Under the pieces are notes generated by a model. That model ran no database searches. It saw only the letters and a program-made list of their open reading frames with translations, and was not told where the DNA came from. The position numbers were made by a program, and so were the translations under genes. From SCQX01 sp035720945 (GTDB taxonomy: Bacteria; Pseudomonadota; Gammaproteobacteria; Burkholderiales; Burkholderiaceae_B): 53,122 nt of DNA. The DNA is taken from positions 1 to 53,122 of the forward strand of contig DASTNK010000077.1 in the NCBI GenBank assembly GCA_035720945.1. Direction: 5' to 3'. Of the stretch, positions 1 to 7,332 are shown piece after piece; positions within the stretch are counted from its first letter, which is position 1, and every line of letters begins with the position of its first letter.

Positions 1-349
1 AGGCTTCGCTCGGTATTGCCTCGCGCACGCATGCGCAGGGGGTTCACCGACGTTAAGCGCATTCACACCGGCGCTTTCGAACCGGGTGCCCAATATTCAG
101 GAGGGGAAAGTTATATCCATTTAACTATGGAGACCGCGAACTGCTACGTAATGCCGCCAAAAACGAACGAATTGACGGCTATCAGCCCTGATTTTCCGCA
201 GACTGACCGAGCCGTGATTCTACCACCACTTCACCACCGCCAAGACTGACCGCGACAGCGTTGCGGCAACGATCTGAAGCCCGACACCGCGCTGGGGTTT
301 TCCCGAATCGAGTTCGCGCTCCCTCCCTTTCTCCCCAGTCGCTCCCAGG
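1..349. other. Upstream region without a recognisable gene
   Basis: No gene could be supported here. The forward frame open from the window edge to about 249 and the short reverse frames have no family resemblance that I recognise and no convincing ribosome binding site. The stretch may contain the degraded or unrelated end of an upstream transcription unit. The part nearest tauA (350-418) carries the regulatory repeats listed separately. Confidence 0.4.
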
Positions 350-418
350 CTGGCACCAACTGGCTCTAATCAATGCAACCATCTGGACCTAGTCTCACTT
401 CACGACTATGGGCAAGAT
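350..418 (+). promoter_or_regulatory. Putative TauR operator repeats and tauA promoter
   Basis: Three direct CTGG-type half sites are visible: CTGGCACCAA (350-359), CTGGCTCTAA (360-369) and CTGGACCTAG (383-392). The last two start 23 bp apart. As I recall, the Rhodobacter TauR site is a direct repeat with core CTGGACYTAA; the third repeat matches it at 9 of 10 positions and the second at 8. TAGTCT (390-395) overlaps the last repeat and is followed, after 17 bp, by CAAGAT (413-418), a weak -35/-10 pair as expected for an activator-dependent promoter. The same geometry recurs upstream of tauXY at 7034-7092. The assignment is inferred. Confidence 0.55.
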
Positions 419-489
419 GATTGCACGCAGCGGCACACCAAGAATCGATGCGCACACAGAAGCGCACATAACCAGGATGGAGATCTGAC

Positions 490-1527
490 ATGGAAACGTT
501 ATTCAAACGCGCCCGCAAGTTCGTCTTGGCGGGGCTGGCGAGCGGGGTACTAGCCCTGGGCGCAACCACCGCCCAAGCCGAAACCACCGTCGTCGTGGGT
601 TATCAGCAAATCGTGGGGCCGTTCGTCAGCGCCATCGCCGACGGCAGCTTCGACCGCGCCGCGCAAAAGATCGGTTACAAGATCGACTGGCGACAATTCA
701 GCTCAGCCGGCGACATATCCACGGCGTTCGCCTCGGGCGACGTGCCCGTCGGGGTGTTGGGGTCGACAGGCATCACTGCGGCTGTCACGCGCGGCGTCGA
801 TGTGGAATTGTTCTGGATCCTCGACAACATCGGCCGCTCCGAAGCCCTGGTGGCGCGCAACGGTTCCGGCATCACCAAGCCCCAGGACCTGATCGGCAAG
901 AAGGTCGCGGTGCCGTTCGTCTCGACCTCGCACTTCCACCTGCTGATCGCGCTGACCAAGCTCTGGCACATCAACCCGTCGAAGGTTCATATCCTGAACA
1001 TGCAGCCTCCGGCCATTGTGGCGGCCTGGCAGCGGGGCGACATCGACGCGGCCTACGTGTGGCCACCTGCACTGACCGAAATCAAGAAAACCGGCAAGGT
1101 CATCATCGACTCGGCCGAAGTCGGCGCCAAGAGCGTTCCCACGTTCGACGGCATCGTGGCCAACAAGGGTTGGGCCGCCAAGAACCCGAAGTTCATGGCC
1201 ATGTTCACCCAGGTTCTGGCCAAGTCATACAGCGACTTCAACGCGCAGAAGTCCAAACTGACGGCCGACTCGCCGCAAATCAAGGGTATCGTCAAGATGA
1301 TCGGCGGCAAGCCGCATGACATCCTCACGGCGCTCAACCTGCTGATCTTCCCCGAAGCCAAGGAGCAGGCATCCGACACGTGGCTGGGCGGTGGCAAGGA
1401 CAGTGGCGCGGTGCGCGCGTTCACGGCCAGCGCCAAGTTCCTGCAATCCCAGCGCCAGATCGACAAGCCGCTGAATAGCTACACGCCTTACGTGACAAGC
1501 GCCTACGCCGCGGCCGCGGCCAAGTAG
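490..1527 (+). CDS. tauA: Taurine ABC transporter, periplasmic substrate-binding protein
   Basis: This is the periplasmic receptor that delivers taurine to the TauBC importer. The 345-residue product begins with a Sec signal peptide: a basic start, then a hydrophobic stretch, then TTAQA, with likely cleavage after residue 30. The mature protein has the SsuA/TauA/NMT1-type fold signature, including GYQQIVGP near its start and the WQRGDIDAAYVWPP segment typical of TauA. The ATG is preceded by a GGAGA-type ribosome site at 479-484. It is the first gene of tauABC and the repeats at 350-392 probably place it under TauR. The neighbouring Xsc pathway argues for taurine rather than a general sulfonate as the carbon-source substrate. 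Confidence 0.93.
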   Translation: METLFKRARKFVLAGLASGVLALGATTAQAETTVVVGYQQIVGPFVSAIADGSFDRAAQKIGYKIDWRQFSSAGDISTAFASGDVPVGVLGSTGITAAVTRGVDVELFWILDNIGRSEALVARNGSGITKPQDLIGKKVAVPFVSTSHFHLLIALTKLWHINPSKVHILNMQPPAIVAAWQRGDIDAAYVWPPALTEIKKTGKVIIDSAEVGAKSVPTFDGIVANKGWAAKNPKFMAMFTQVLAKSYSDFNAQKSKLTADSPQIKGIVKMIGGKPHDILTALNLLIFPEAKEQASDTWLGGGKDSGAVRAFTASAKFLQSQRQIDKPLNSYTPYVTSAYAAAAAK

Positions 1528-1567
1528 GTTCCGTTGGCGCCCCGCTAGACGGCGCCTTCCCGGCCCC

Positions 1568-1597
1568 ACCCGGGCTCCCACATGCGGGGGCCCGGGT
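1568..1597 (+). other. GC-rich stem-loop between tauA and tauB
   Basis: ACCCGGGCTCCC (1568-1579) pairs with GGGGGCCCGGGT (1586-1597) through 12 base pairs including one G-U, leaving a 6-nt loop. No U-tract follows, so it is unlikely to be a full terminator. Hairpins just after a binding-protein gene commonly stabilise the upstream mRNA and give more receptor than ATPase; that role is inferred here. Confidence 0.6.
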
Positions 1598-1628
1598 CCG
1601 GCAACCCTCCGAAACAAGGACCCCCAGA

Positions 1629-2456
1629 ATGACTACTTCCACGGCAAATCTGCAGGTCAGCGGCGTCAGCGTGACCTACCCAGGGCTCAACAAAACGGGA
1701 GGATCAGTCACCGCACTCCAGGACGTGAACCTGGAAATCAATCCGGGGGATTTCGTCGTCGCGCTCGGCGCCTCGGGTTGCGGCAAGACGACGCTGCTGA
1801 ATCTCCTGGCGGGCTTCCTGTCACCTTCACGCGGGCGGCTGACCCTCGGCGGAAAACCCATCGTTGGCCCGGGCTCCGATCGCGGCGTCGTGTTCCAGAA
1901 ACACGCCCTGCTGCCATGGCTGAACGTCATGGAAAACACTGAATTCGGCCTCAAACTGCAAGGTGTGGCCAAGGACAAGCGCCGCGCCATCGCGGCCCGC
2001 AACCTGGAACTGGTCGGCTTGCAGGACTTTCACAAACACATGATCTACCAGTTGTCCGGGGGCATGCAGCAACGCGTCGGCATCGCCCGCGCCCTGACGT
2101 GCGATCCGGCCATGCTGCTCATGGACGAACCCATGGCGGCGCTGGACGCACTCACCCGCGAAACCATCCAGGAGCTTCTGCTGGATGTCTGGCAGACGAC
2201 GCACAAGATGTTCTTCTTCATCACCCATAGCGTAGAAGAAGCACTCTTCCTGGGGTCGCGCCTGATCGTCATGTCGCCACGACCGGGCCGGATCACCAAC
2301 ACCTACGAACTGGATTTCAACAAGCGATTCCTGGAGACACGCGATGCACGGGCTATTAAATCAAGTCAAGACTTTATCAAGATGCGCGAAGTTGTCCTCG
2401 GAATCATTTACGGCGACGAGCGGGCCGCCGGCGAACCGGAGCTCCAGCATGCTTAG
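1629..2456 (+). CDS. tauB: Taurine ABC transporter, ATP-binding protein
   Basis: This cytoplasmic ATPase energises taurine import. The 275-residue product shows a Walker A motif GASGCGKT (residues 47-54), a Q-loop region VVFQKHALLPW, the ABC signature LSGGMQQR (142-149) and Walker B LLMDEP (163-168), followed by the switch histidine in ITHSVEEA. It belongs to the TauB/SsuB branch of nitrate/sulfonate/taurine transporters. The ATG follows an AAGGA site at 1616-1620. Its last codons overlap the tauC start by 8 bp, which points to translational coupling. Loss of any tauABC gene would be expected to prevent efficient taurine uptake. Confidence 0.93.
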   Translation: MTTSTANLQVSGVSVTYPGLNKTGGSVTALQDVNLEINPGDFVVALGASGCGKTTLLNLLAGFLSPSRGRLTLGGKPIVGPGSDRGVVFQKHALLPWLNVMENTEFGLKLQGVAKDKRRAIAARNLELVGLQDFHKHMIYQLSGGMQQRVGIARALTCDPAMLLMDEPMAALDALTRETIQELLLDVWQTTHKMFFFITHSVEEALFLGSRLIVMSPRPGRITNTYELDFNKRFLETRDARAIKSSQDFIKMREVVLGIIYGDERAAGEPELQHA

Positions 2457-3276
2457 CGGTCTGTTCCGGGTCAAACCCGTGGCGCCCGGCAAAGTGTACG
2501 GCGCCCCCGGTGCCGGCCACAGCGGGTTCATCAGCCTGATGACGGCCGTCGTCCTGATCGCCCTGTGGTTCCTGGTCACCAACATGGGGTGGATCAAACC
2601 CATCTTCCTGCCCTCGCCCCAGGCGGTCTTTCACAAGTTCATCATCGGCGTGACCGAAGGCATCGCCAACTCGACGTTGTGGCAACACACCGAGGCCAGC
2701 TTGCGGCGCGTCCTGGGTGGCTTTTTCCTGGCGATGATCACGGCCATACCGATCGGTATCCTGATGGGGGTCAACCGCGTCGTGCGCGGCCTGTTCGACC
2801 CCATCATCGAGTTCTACCGCCCTCTGCCTCCGCTGGCCTACCTGCCGCTGGTCATCATCTGGTTCGGCATCGGTGAGTTCCCCAAAACGTTCCTCATCTA
2901 TCTGGCCATATTCGCACCCATGGCCATCGCGGCGCGCGCCGGAGTGAAGTCCGTCTCCATCGAACAGATCCATGCCGCCTACGCGATGGGAGCCACCCGT
3001 CAACAGATCATCTGGCACGTCATCCTGAAGGCGGCCATGCCCGAAATCTTCACCGGCATGCGTATCGGCATTGGTGTGGGGTGGACGACCCTCGTGGCGG
3101 CGGAAATGGTGGCATCGGCCCGAGGCCTGGGCTTCATGGTGCTCAATGCCGCGCAGTATCTGGCCAGCGACACGGTCATCATGGGCATCCTGGTCATCGG
3201 CTTCTTCGCCTTCATCTTCGACCTCATCATACGTTACGTCGAAAAGATCCTCATTCCCTGGAAAGGCAAGGTCTGA
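2449..3276 (+). CDS. tauC: Taurine ABC transporter, permease
   Basis: This is the inner-membrane channel of the taurine importer, 275 residues from the chosen start. A longer in-frame reading begins at 2344 inside tauB, but the ATG at 2449 has a GGAG site (2439-2442) and gives the usual family length. Several hydrophobic helices are visible, starting with the segment at about residues 25-45. The cytoplasmic EAA loop appears as AYAMGATRQQIIWHV, where the permease docks on TauB. It overlaps the 3' end of tauB by 8 bp and is the last gene before the intrinsic terminator at 3360-3393. Confidence 0.92.
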   Translation: MLSGLFRVKPVAPGKVYGAPGAGHSGFISLMTAVVLIALWFLVTNMGWIKPIFLPSPQAVFHKFIIGVTEGIANSTLWQHTEASLRRVLGGFFLAMITAIPIGILMGVNRVVRGLFDPIIEFYRPLPPLAYLPLVIIWFGIGEFPKTFLIYLAIFAPMAIAARAGVKSVSIEQIHAAYAMGATRQQIIWHVILKAAMPEIFTGMRIGIGVGWTTLVAAEMVASARGLGFMVLNAAQYLASDTVIMGILVIGFFAFIFDLIIRYVEKILIPWKGKV

Positions 3277-3359
3277 CACGCTGATCGACACCAGAATTCC
3301 CCGGGGTTCCGCGCCAGTCCACTGCTCCATCCGACGAAGTCGGCGCGCCTCCGGCACTT

Positions 3360-3393
3360 GCCTCGCCCAAGTTTCTTGCGGCGGGGCTTTTTT
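3360..3393 (+). terminator. Intrinsic terminator after tauABC
   Basis: The stem GCCTCGCC (3360-3367) pairs with GGCGGGGC (3380-3387), with one G-U pair. The intervening bases extend it with CAAG/CTTG around a TTT loop. Six T residues follow (3388-3393). This separates tauABC from tauR. Confidence 0.8.
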
Positions 3394-3566
3394 ATTCCAC
3401 CATGACGCCAGCACCGAAATTCGCGGGAGCGCAGCCCCGCATCGCCCGGCACCAACCCAGAAACATTGCCTGTCGCAGACGTGTTGGCTATGATCGACCC
3501 AAACATCATCGCTGGCCCCCCGGCGCCAGCGCGCACAGATGTCGGAACATCCAGGCTTCAACCCCC

Positions 3567-5084
3567 ATGCAGAAACCCGCCGCACCGTCCTCTCCCATTC
3601 TGTGGGCTTCCCTGTTCGAACAGGTCAGCGACTCGAACATCAGCCTGCAGGGGCGGATTCGCCAGATGATCGTCTCGGCGATCCTGTCGGGCCACCTGCC
3701 GCCCGGGTCGCCAGTGCCTTCCAGCCGCCTGCTTTCCACCAGCCTGGGCATCGCGCGCAACACCGTGGTGTTCGCCTACCAGCAACTGCAGTCCGAAGGC
3801 TATCTGGAATCACGAGAACGCAGCGGCCACTTCGTGGCCACTGATGTTCTCAAGGGGCGGGTGGGCGAAACACCCCGCCCGCAAACCGACATGCCGTCCC
3901 CCCTCACATCACGGGCCACTTGGCACCAGCGCTTGAGCTTCCAGCCTTCAGCACAGCGCAACATCGCCAAACCCGCCGACTGGCAAAAGTTGCCCTACCC
4001 GTTTGTCTATGCGCAGTTCGACGCCACCCAATTCCCCACCGCTGAATGGCGCGAATGCTGTACCAAGGCGCTGTCAGTGCTTGACATCCGAAGCTGGGCG
4101 CCCGACCTGATCACCAACGACGATTCGGCCCTCATCGAAGAAATCCGCACGCGCGTGCTACCACGGCGCGGCGTATGGGCCAACCCTGAGGAAATCGTCA
4201 TCACGGTGGGTGCGCAACATGCGCTGTACTTGCTGGCCGACATGCTCGTGCAGGGCCACACCGTCGTGGGCATGGAAGACCCCGGCTACCCCGATGCGCG
4301 CAACACGTTCGCCCACCGCACGCCACACCTGTTGCCGCTGCCCATAGACGAACAAGGCCTGTGCATCGGGCCACACCTGACGCCTTGCGACTATCTGTTC
4401 GTGACGCCCAGCCACCAATGTCCCACGACCGTCACGCTGCCTCTGGAGCGCCGCGAAGCGCTGCTGGCCATGGCCGACGAGGCCGACTTCATCATCATCG
4501 AAGACGACTACGAAACCGAGAACCGCTACGACAACAAACCCACACCGGCGCTGAAGAGCCTCGATGCCAATGGCCGCGTGATCTATGTGGGCAGCTTGTC
4601 GAAAAGCTTCGCGCCGGGCCTGCGCATAGGCTATATCGTGGCACCCGCGGAGCTGGTTCACGAACTGCGCGCGTTGCGCCGCCTCATGCTACGCCACCCC
4701 TCGGCCTATATACAGCGCGCGTTCGCACTGTTCATTTCGCTGGGCCACCACCACTCATTGTTGCGCCGGCTGTCATTGCTGTATGAAGGACGCGCGCATG
4801 CGCTGGTGGACGCGCTGGACCGACATTTGCCGGATTTCAAAGTACGCGCCCCCAGCGGCGGCTCGTCCTGCTGGGTCCAGGCGCCAGCCGGCATCGACAC
4901 GCAAACACTGGCGACGCGCGCGCTGGAACGTGGAGTCTGCATCGAGCCCGGCCATGTGTTTTTCCACAACGCCAACCAGCACAACAATAACTATATGCGC
5001 ATGGGATTCAGCGCCATAGACAGCCAGCGCATCGAGCCCGGCATTCAAGCATTGAGCCAGGTTTACGCCACAATGAGGGCTTAA
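3567..5084 (+). CDS. tauR: MocR-family (GntR/aminotransferase) taurine regulator TauR
   Basis: This is a transcriptional regulator of the MocR class, 505 residues from the ATG at 3567. An N-terminal GntR winged helix spans about residues 24-90 and includes SRLLSTSLGIARNTVVFAYQ. It is followed by a fold-type I aminotransferase-like domain with the PLP lysine in SLSKSFAPG (Lys346). MocR proteins with this layout next to taurine genes (TauR) activate taurine catabolism in response to taurine and PLP. An upstream reading to 3402 would add 55 unconserved residues and run into the terminator region, so I rejected it. Only 11 bp separate its stop from that of the convergent tauY. Its target repeats are probably those at 350-392 and 7060-7092. 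Confidence 0.85.
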   Translation: MQKPAAPSSPILWASLFEQVSDSNISLQGRIRQMIVSAILSGHLPPGSPVPSSRLLSTSLGIARNTVVFAYQQLQSEGYLESRERSGHFVATDVLKGRVGETPRPQTDMPSPLTSRATWHQRLSFQPSAQRNIAKPADWQKLPYPFVYAQFDATQFPTAEWRECCTKALSVLDIRSWAPDLITNDDSALIEEIRTRVLPRRGVWANPEEIVITVGAQHALYLLADMLVQGHTVVGMEDPGYPDARNTFAHRTPHLLPLPIDEQGLCIGPHLTPCDYLFVTPSHQCPTTVTLPLERREALLAMADEADFIIIEDDYETENRYDNKPTPALKSLDANGRVIYVGSLSKSFAPGLRIGYIVAPAELVHELRALRRLMLRHPSAYIQRAFALFISLGHHHSLLRRLSLLYEGRAHALVDALDRHLPDFKVRAPSGGSSCWVQAPAGIDTQTLATRALERGVCIEPGHVFFHNANQHNNNYMRMGFSAIDSQRIEPGIQALSQVYATMRA

Positions 5085-5095
5085 ACCAAACCGCC

Positions 5096-6526
5096 CTAGA
5101 ACCGCTCGTCCCGCAGATAATAATATTTGTAGAGCATTGCCTGTCCCAAGCGCCGGAACGGTGCGAACAAATGCCCGGGCAACGGCGAATTGTAGATCGG
5201 CAGATTCCAGTGATCACCCTTCTTGTCCTTGCCCGCGACCCGCTCGGCCAACCGCCGACCCGCGTGCGTCGAGAACGACACCCCGTTGCCACCATAGCCG
5301 AAGGCATAGAAAATCTGTTGATCGGGGTCGGGCTGCGTGATGCGCGGCATCATGTCGTGGCTGACATCCACCCAGCCCCACCATGAATAGGCGATGGGCA
5401 CCCCCTTGAGACTCGGGAACTTCCGGGCCAGACCATCCTTGAGCAACTGCAGGTGTGCGGGATTCGTGGCGTCGGCGCCGGTCAGGGCGGCACGGCTGCC
5501 AATCTGCATCGCGCCATCCGGCATCAACCGATAATAGAAACGCAGCGTGCGCGTATCCGTGATGAACGTCGTGGTCTTGATGCCGGCCACCTCGCGTTCC
5601 TGGCTGGTCAATGGCCGGGTCACCATCGAGTTCGACAGGATGGGCATGATCTTGTTGGTCAGGCTCTTGTGCAGCCCCTGTGGTGTATAGCCGCCGGTGG
5701 CCACCGCCACGCGGCGGGCACGCACCACGCCGCCTGGCGTGCGCAGATGATGCACACCCCCCACGGTTTCCCAGCCCAGCACCGGGCTGGCCGGATGGAT
5801 CTTCACCCCCAGGGCGCGGGCCTTGCGTATGTAACCAAACGCGAGCTTCAAAGGATGGATGCCGACACCGTCGGGCTCCAGCAGCGCACCCACGGCCTCC
5901 TGGTCGCAGACATACCGCTCGTGCAATTCCTCGCGGCTCAACATGCGGGTGTCATAGCCGAACACTTCCTTCATGACCCGGGCCTCATTCTCGAGGAACG
6001 GAACCTTCTTGGCGCGATGCGCCGTGTATAAATGGCCGCCGGGCTGGGCATCGCAATCCATCGTGGCAACGATGCTCTTCCAGTATTCGAACCCGCCGCG
6101 AATCTCCGCATCGAGGCGCTTGGCCACGTCCACCCCCCAGCGTTGAATCCACTGAGATCGGTACAGCCGGCCCGACGCATTCTGGCCCTGTCCGCCGTTG
6201 CGACTGGTGCAGCCCCACACAGCCCGGTTGGCTTCCAGCACGATCGCGCGGATTCCGTGCTCCTGCGCCAAGTGCAACGCCGTCGACAGCCCGGTGAACC
6301 CGGAGCCGATGATCACGACGTCGGCATCCATGTCGGCAGTGACCGGCCCGTCATCCTCGGGCGGTGTGCCGGCGGTCCCCACCCAATAGGTGGGCGCATA
6401 GGCCTGGCCGCGCCCGGTGCGACTGACCAGGGGATCGAACAGGGGATCGTAAGGGCTTTCATTGAACGAGGCCGAGTGCGCCGCACCGGCGACATCGGGA
6501 CGAACAGATTCTGGACTGGCAGCCAT
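5096..6526 (-). CDS. tauY: Taurine dehydrogenase large subunit (FAD-dependent oxidoreductase)
   Basis: This is a flavoenzyme of the DAO/GlcD-type family, predicted to deaminate taurine oxidatively to sulfoacetaldehyde and ammonia together with TauX. The 476-residue protein has the dinucleotide-binding motif VVIIGSGFTGLSTALHLAQE near residue 75, the ARRVAVATGGYT region in the middle, and a C-terminal FYAFGYGGNGVSFS stretch typical of the fold. The ATG at 6526 has a GGAG site just upstream, whereas the longer reading to 6559 lacks one. It lies 62 bp downstream of tauX in the same orientation and is convergent with tauR. Family membership alone would only say FAD amine oxidoreductase; the tauX-xsc context gives the specificity. 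Confidence 0.82.
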   Translation of the reverse strand: MAASPESVRPDVAGAAHSASFNESPYDPLFDPLVSRTGRGQAYAPTYWVGTAGTPPEDDGPVTADMDADVVIIGSGFTGLSTALHLAQEHGIRAIVLEANRAVWGCTSRNGGQGQNASGRLYRSQWIQRWGVDVAKRLDAEIRGGFEYWKSIVATMDCDAQPGGHLYTAHRAKKVPFLENEARVMKEVFGYDTRMLSREELHERYVCDQEAVGALLEPDGVGIHPLKLAFGYIRKARALGVKIHPASPVLGWETVGGVHHLRTPGGVVRARRVAVATGGYTPQGLHKSLTNKIMPILSNSMVTRPLTSQEREVAGIKTTTFITDTRTLRFYYRLMPDGAMQIGSRAALTGADATNPAHLQLLKDGLARKFPSLKGVPIAYSWWGWVDVSHDMMPRITQPDPDQQIFYAFGYGGNGVSFSTHAGRRLAERVAGKDKKGDHWNLPIYNSPLPGHLFAPFRRLGQAMLYKYYYLRDERF

Positions 6527-6588
6527 GATGACTCCGCTAATGCATTGGGAACCGGGCACGACCTGGCGGCGCGGCCCGGGGAAGGAAT

Positions 6589-6975
6589 TCAGGCGGCGAT
6601 CGGAGGGCGGTTCTTGCGGAACGCATTCTTGAGCAGGATCTTGCCGTCGCGGAACACGATCAAATCCACCATGTTGGCCTCGATGCGCGCGCCGTCGGCC
6701 GCCGTGCCGGTGAACGTGGATTCCATGACCCCCTGGTCATCCTTGACCCAGACTTTCGGGTTCCGCCACTGCGCGTCGGGAATCGTGAGCCATGCCGACT
6801 CGAACGCCTTGCGCACGGCCTGCGGCCCCTCGTGGCGCGCGCCATAGACTTCCGGCCCCGCCACCGCCTCGAACACGCACTCTTCATGCATGCAGGCCAT
6901 GAGCGCTTCGATATCGTGGCGATTCCAAGCGGCGCCGAACTCCTTCAGCAAACGGGTCAACGATTCATCAGACAT
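6589..6975 (-). CDS. tauX: Taurine dehydrogenase small subunit (SnoaL/NTF2-like)
   Basis: This is a 128-residue NTF2/SnoaL-like protein, with a helix pair around WNRHDIEALMACMHEECVF, then the cone-shaped sheet ending in DGKILLKNAFRKN. Proteins of this fold next to the TauY flavoprotein are annotated as the taurine dehydrogenase small subunit TauX. The start has a strong AAGGAGA ribosome site on the reverse strand. It is the first gene of the tauXY unit, and the divergent promoter region to xsc lies upstream. On its own the fold could be a limonene-epoxide-hydrolase-like enzyme, so the call depends on context. Confidence 0.75.
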   Translation of the reverse strand: MSDESLTRLLKEFGAAWNRHDIEALMACMHEECVFEAVAGPEVYGARHEGPQAVRKAFESAWLTIPDAQWRNPKVWVKDDQGVMESTFTGTAADGARIEANMVDLIVFRDGKILLKNAFRKNRPPIAA

Positions 6976-7033
6976 CCTGTATCTCCTTGTGCGACCACGC
7001 CCGAAGCGCGTCTATTGGGTTTTGCATGCAGCT

Positions 7034-7092
7034 AAGTTAGGAGATCGCCCGGGGGTGGTCTAGAGCCAGAGTCGGCATTTCGCATACGCCAG
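7034..7092 (-). promoter_or_regulatory. Putative TauR operator repeats and tauXY promoter
   Basis: On the reverse strand CTGGCGTATG (7092-7083) and CTGGCTCTAG (7069-7060) start 23 bp apart, the same spacing as the pair before tauA. TAGACC (7062-7057) overlaps the second repeat and is followed, after 17 bp, by TAACTT (7039-7034). The poor -10 element fits an activator-dependent promoter. The repeats are seen directly; TauR binding is inferred. Confidence 0.5.
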
Positions 7093-7119
7093 TTAAACCC
7101 ATGCCCATCGGGTGCCCCT

Positions 7120-7139
7120 CTGGACACCGGCATGGACAC
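7120..7139 (+). repeat. Tandem TGGACAC direct repeat upstream of xsc
   Basis: TGGACAC occurs at 7121-7127 and again at 7133-7139, starting 12 bp apart, about one helical turn. The first copy is preceded by C, giving CTGGAC, the core of the proposed TauR half site. It lies in the 357-bp tauXY-xsc divergent region and may be a further regulator site for xsc. The spacing differs from the 23 bp seen at the other two sites. Confidence 0.4.
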
Positions 7140-7214
7140 TGACTTTTCAAGCTCTCCAAGACTCACCTTGATTTTATAAAACGAGATAAAAAGTTCCATA
7201 TTTAATAATTTCCA

Positions 7215-7243
7215 TTGACCGCAAAAAAAAACAAGCATAGGAT
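7215..7243 (+). promoter_or_regulatory. Sigma-70-like promoter of xsc
   Basis: TTGACC (7215-7220) and TAGGAT (7238-7243) are separated by 17 bp, within an unusually AT-rich stretch (about 7165-7290). Transcription would start near 7250, leaving a leader of roughly 80 nt before xsc. Confidence 0.5.
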
Positions 7244-7249
7244 GACTAG

Positions 7250-7270
7250 AAATTCCTGTAATCGGAATTT
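7250..7270 (+). promoter_or_regulatory. Inverted repeat at the predicted xsc transcription start
   Basis: AAATTCC (7250-7256) and GGAATTT (7264-7270) form a perfect 7-bp inverted repeat around a 7-nt spacer. It coincides with the predicted +1 of the xsc promoter, so it could be a repressor operator or a 5' mRNA hairpin. The function is unknown. Confidence 0.4.
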
Positions 7271-7332
7271 CATGTTCCATCACTAAATCGGCGAGGAAGT
7301 CCGGCCGCCACTGATCCATCGAGGAATCCGAC

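Noticed and set aside
16..249. A short forward open frame near the window start
   Set aside because: It starts at TTG, has no ribosome site and no recognisable family; it may be chance.
2404..3585. A 393-codon reverse open frame
   Set aside because: It is antisense to tauC and crosses the terminator; composition is that of a shadow frame.
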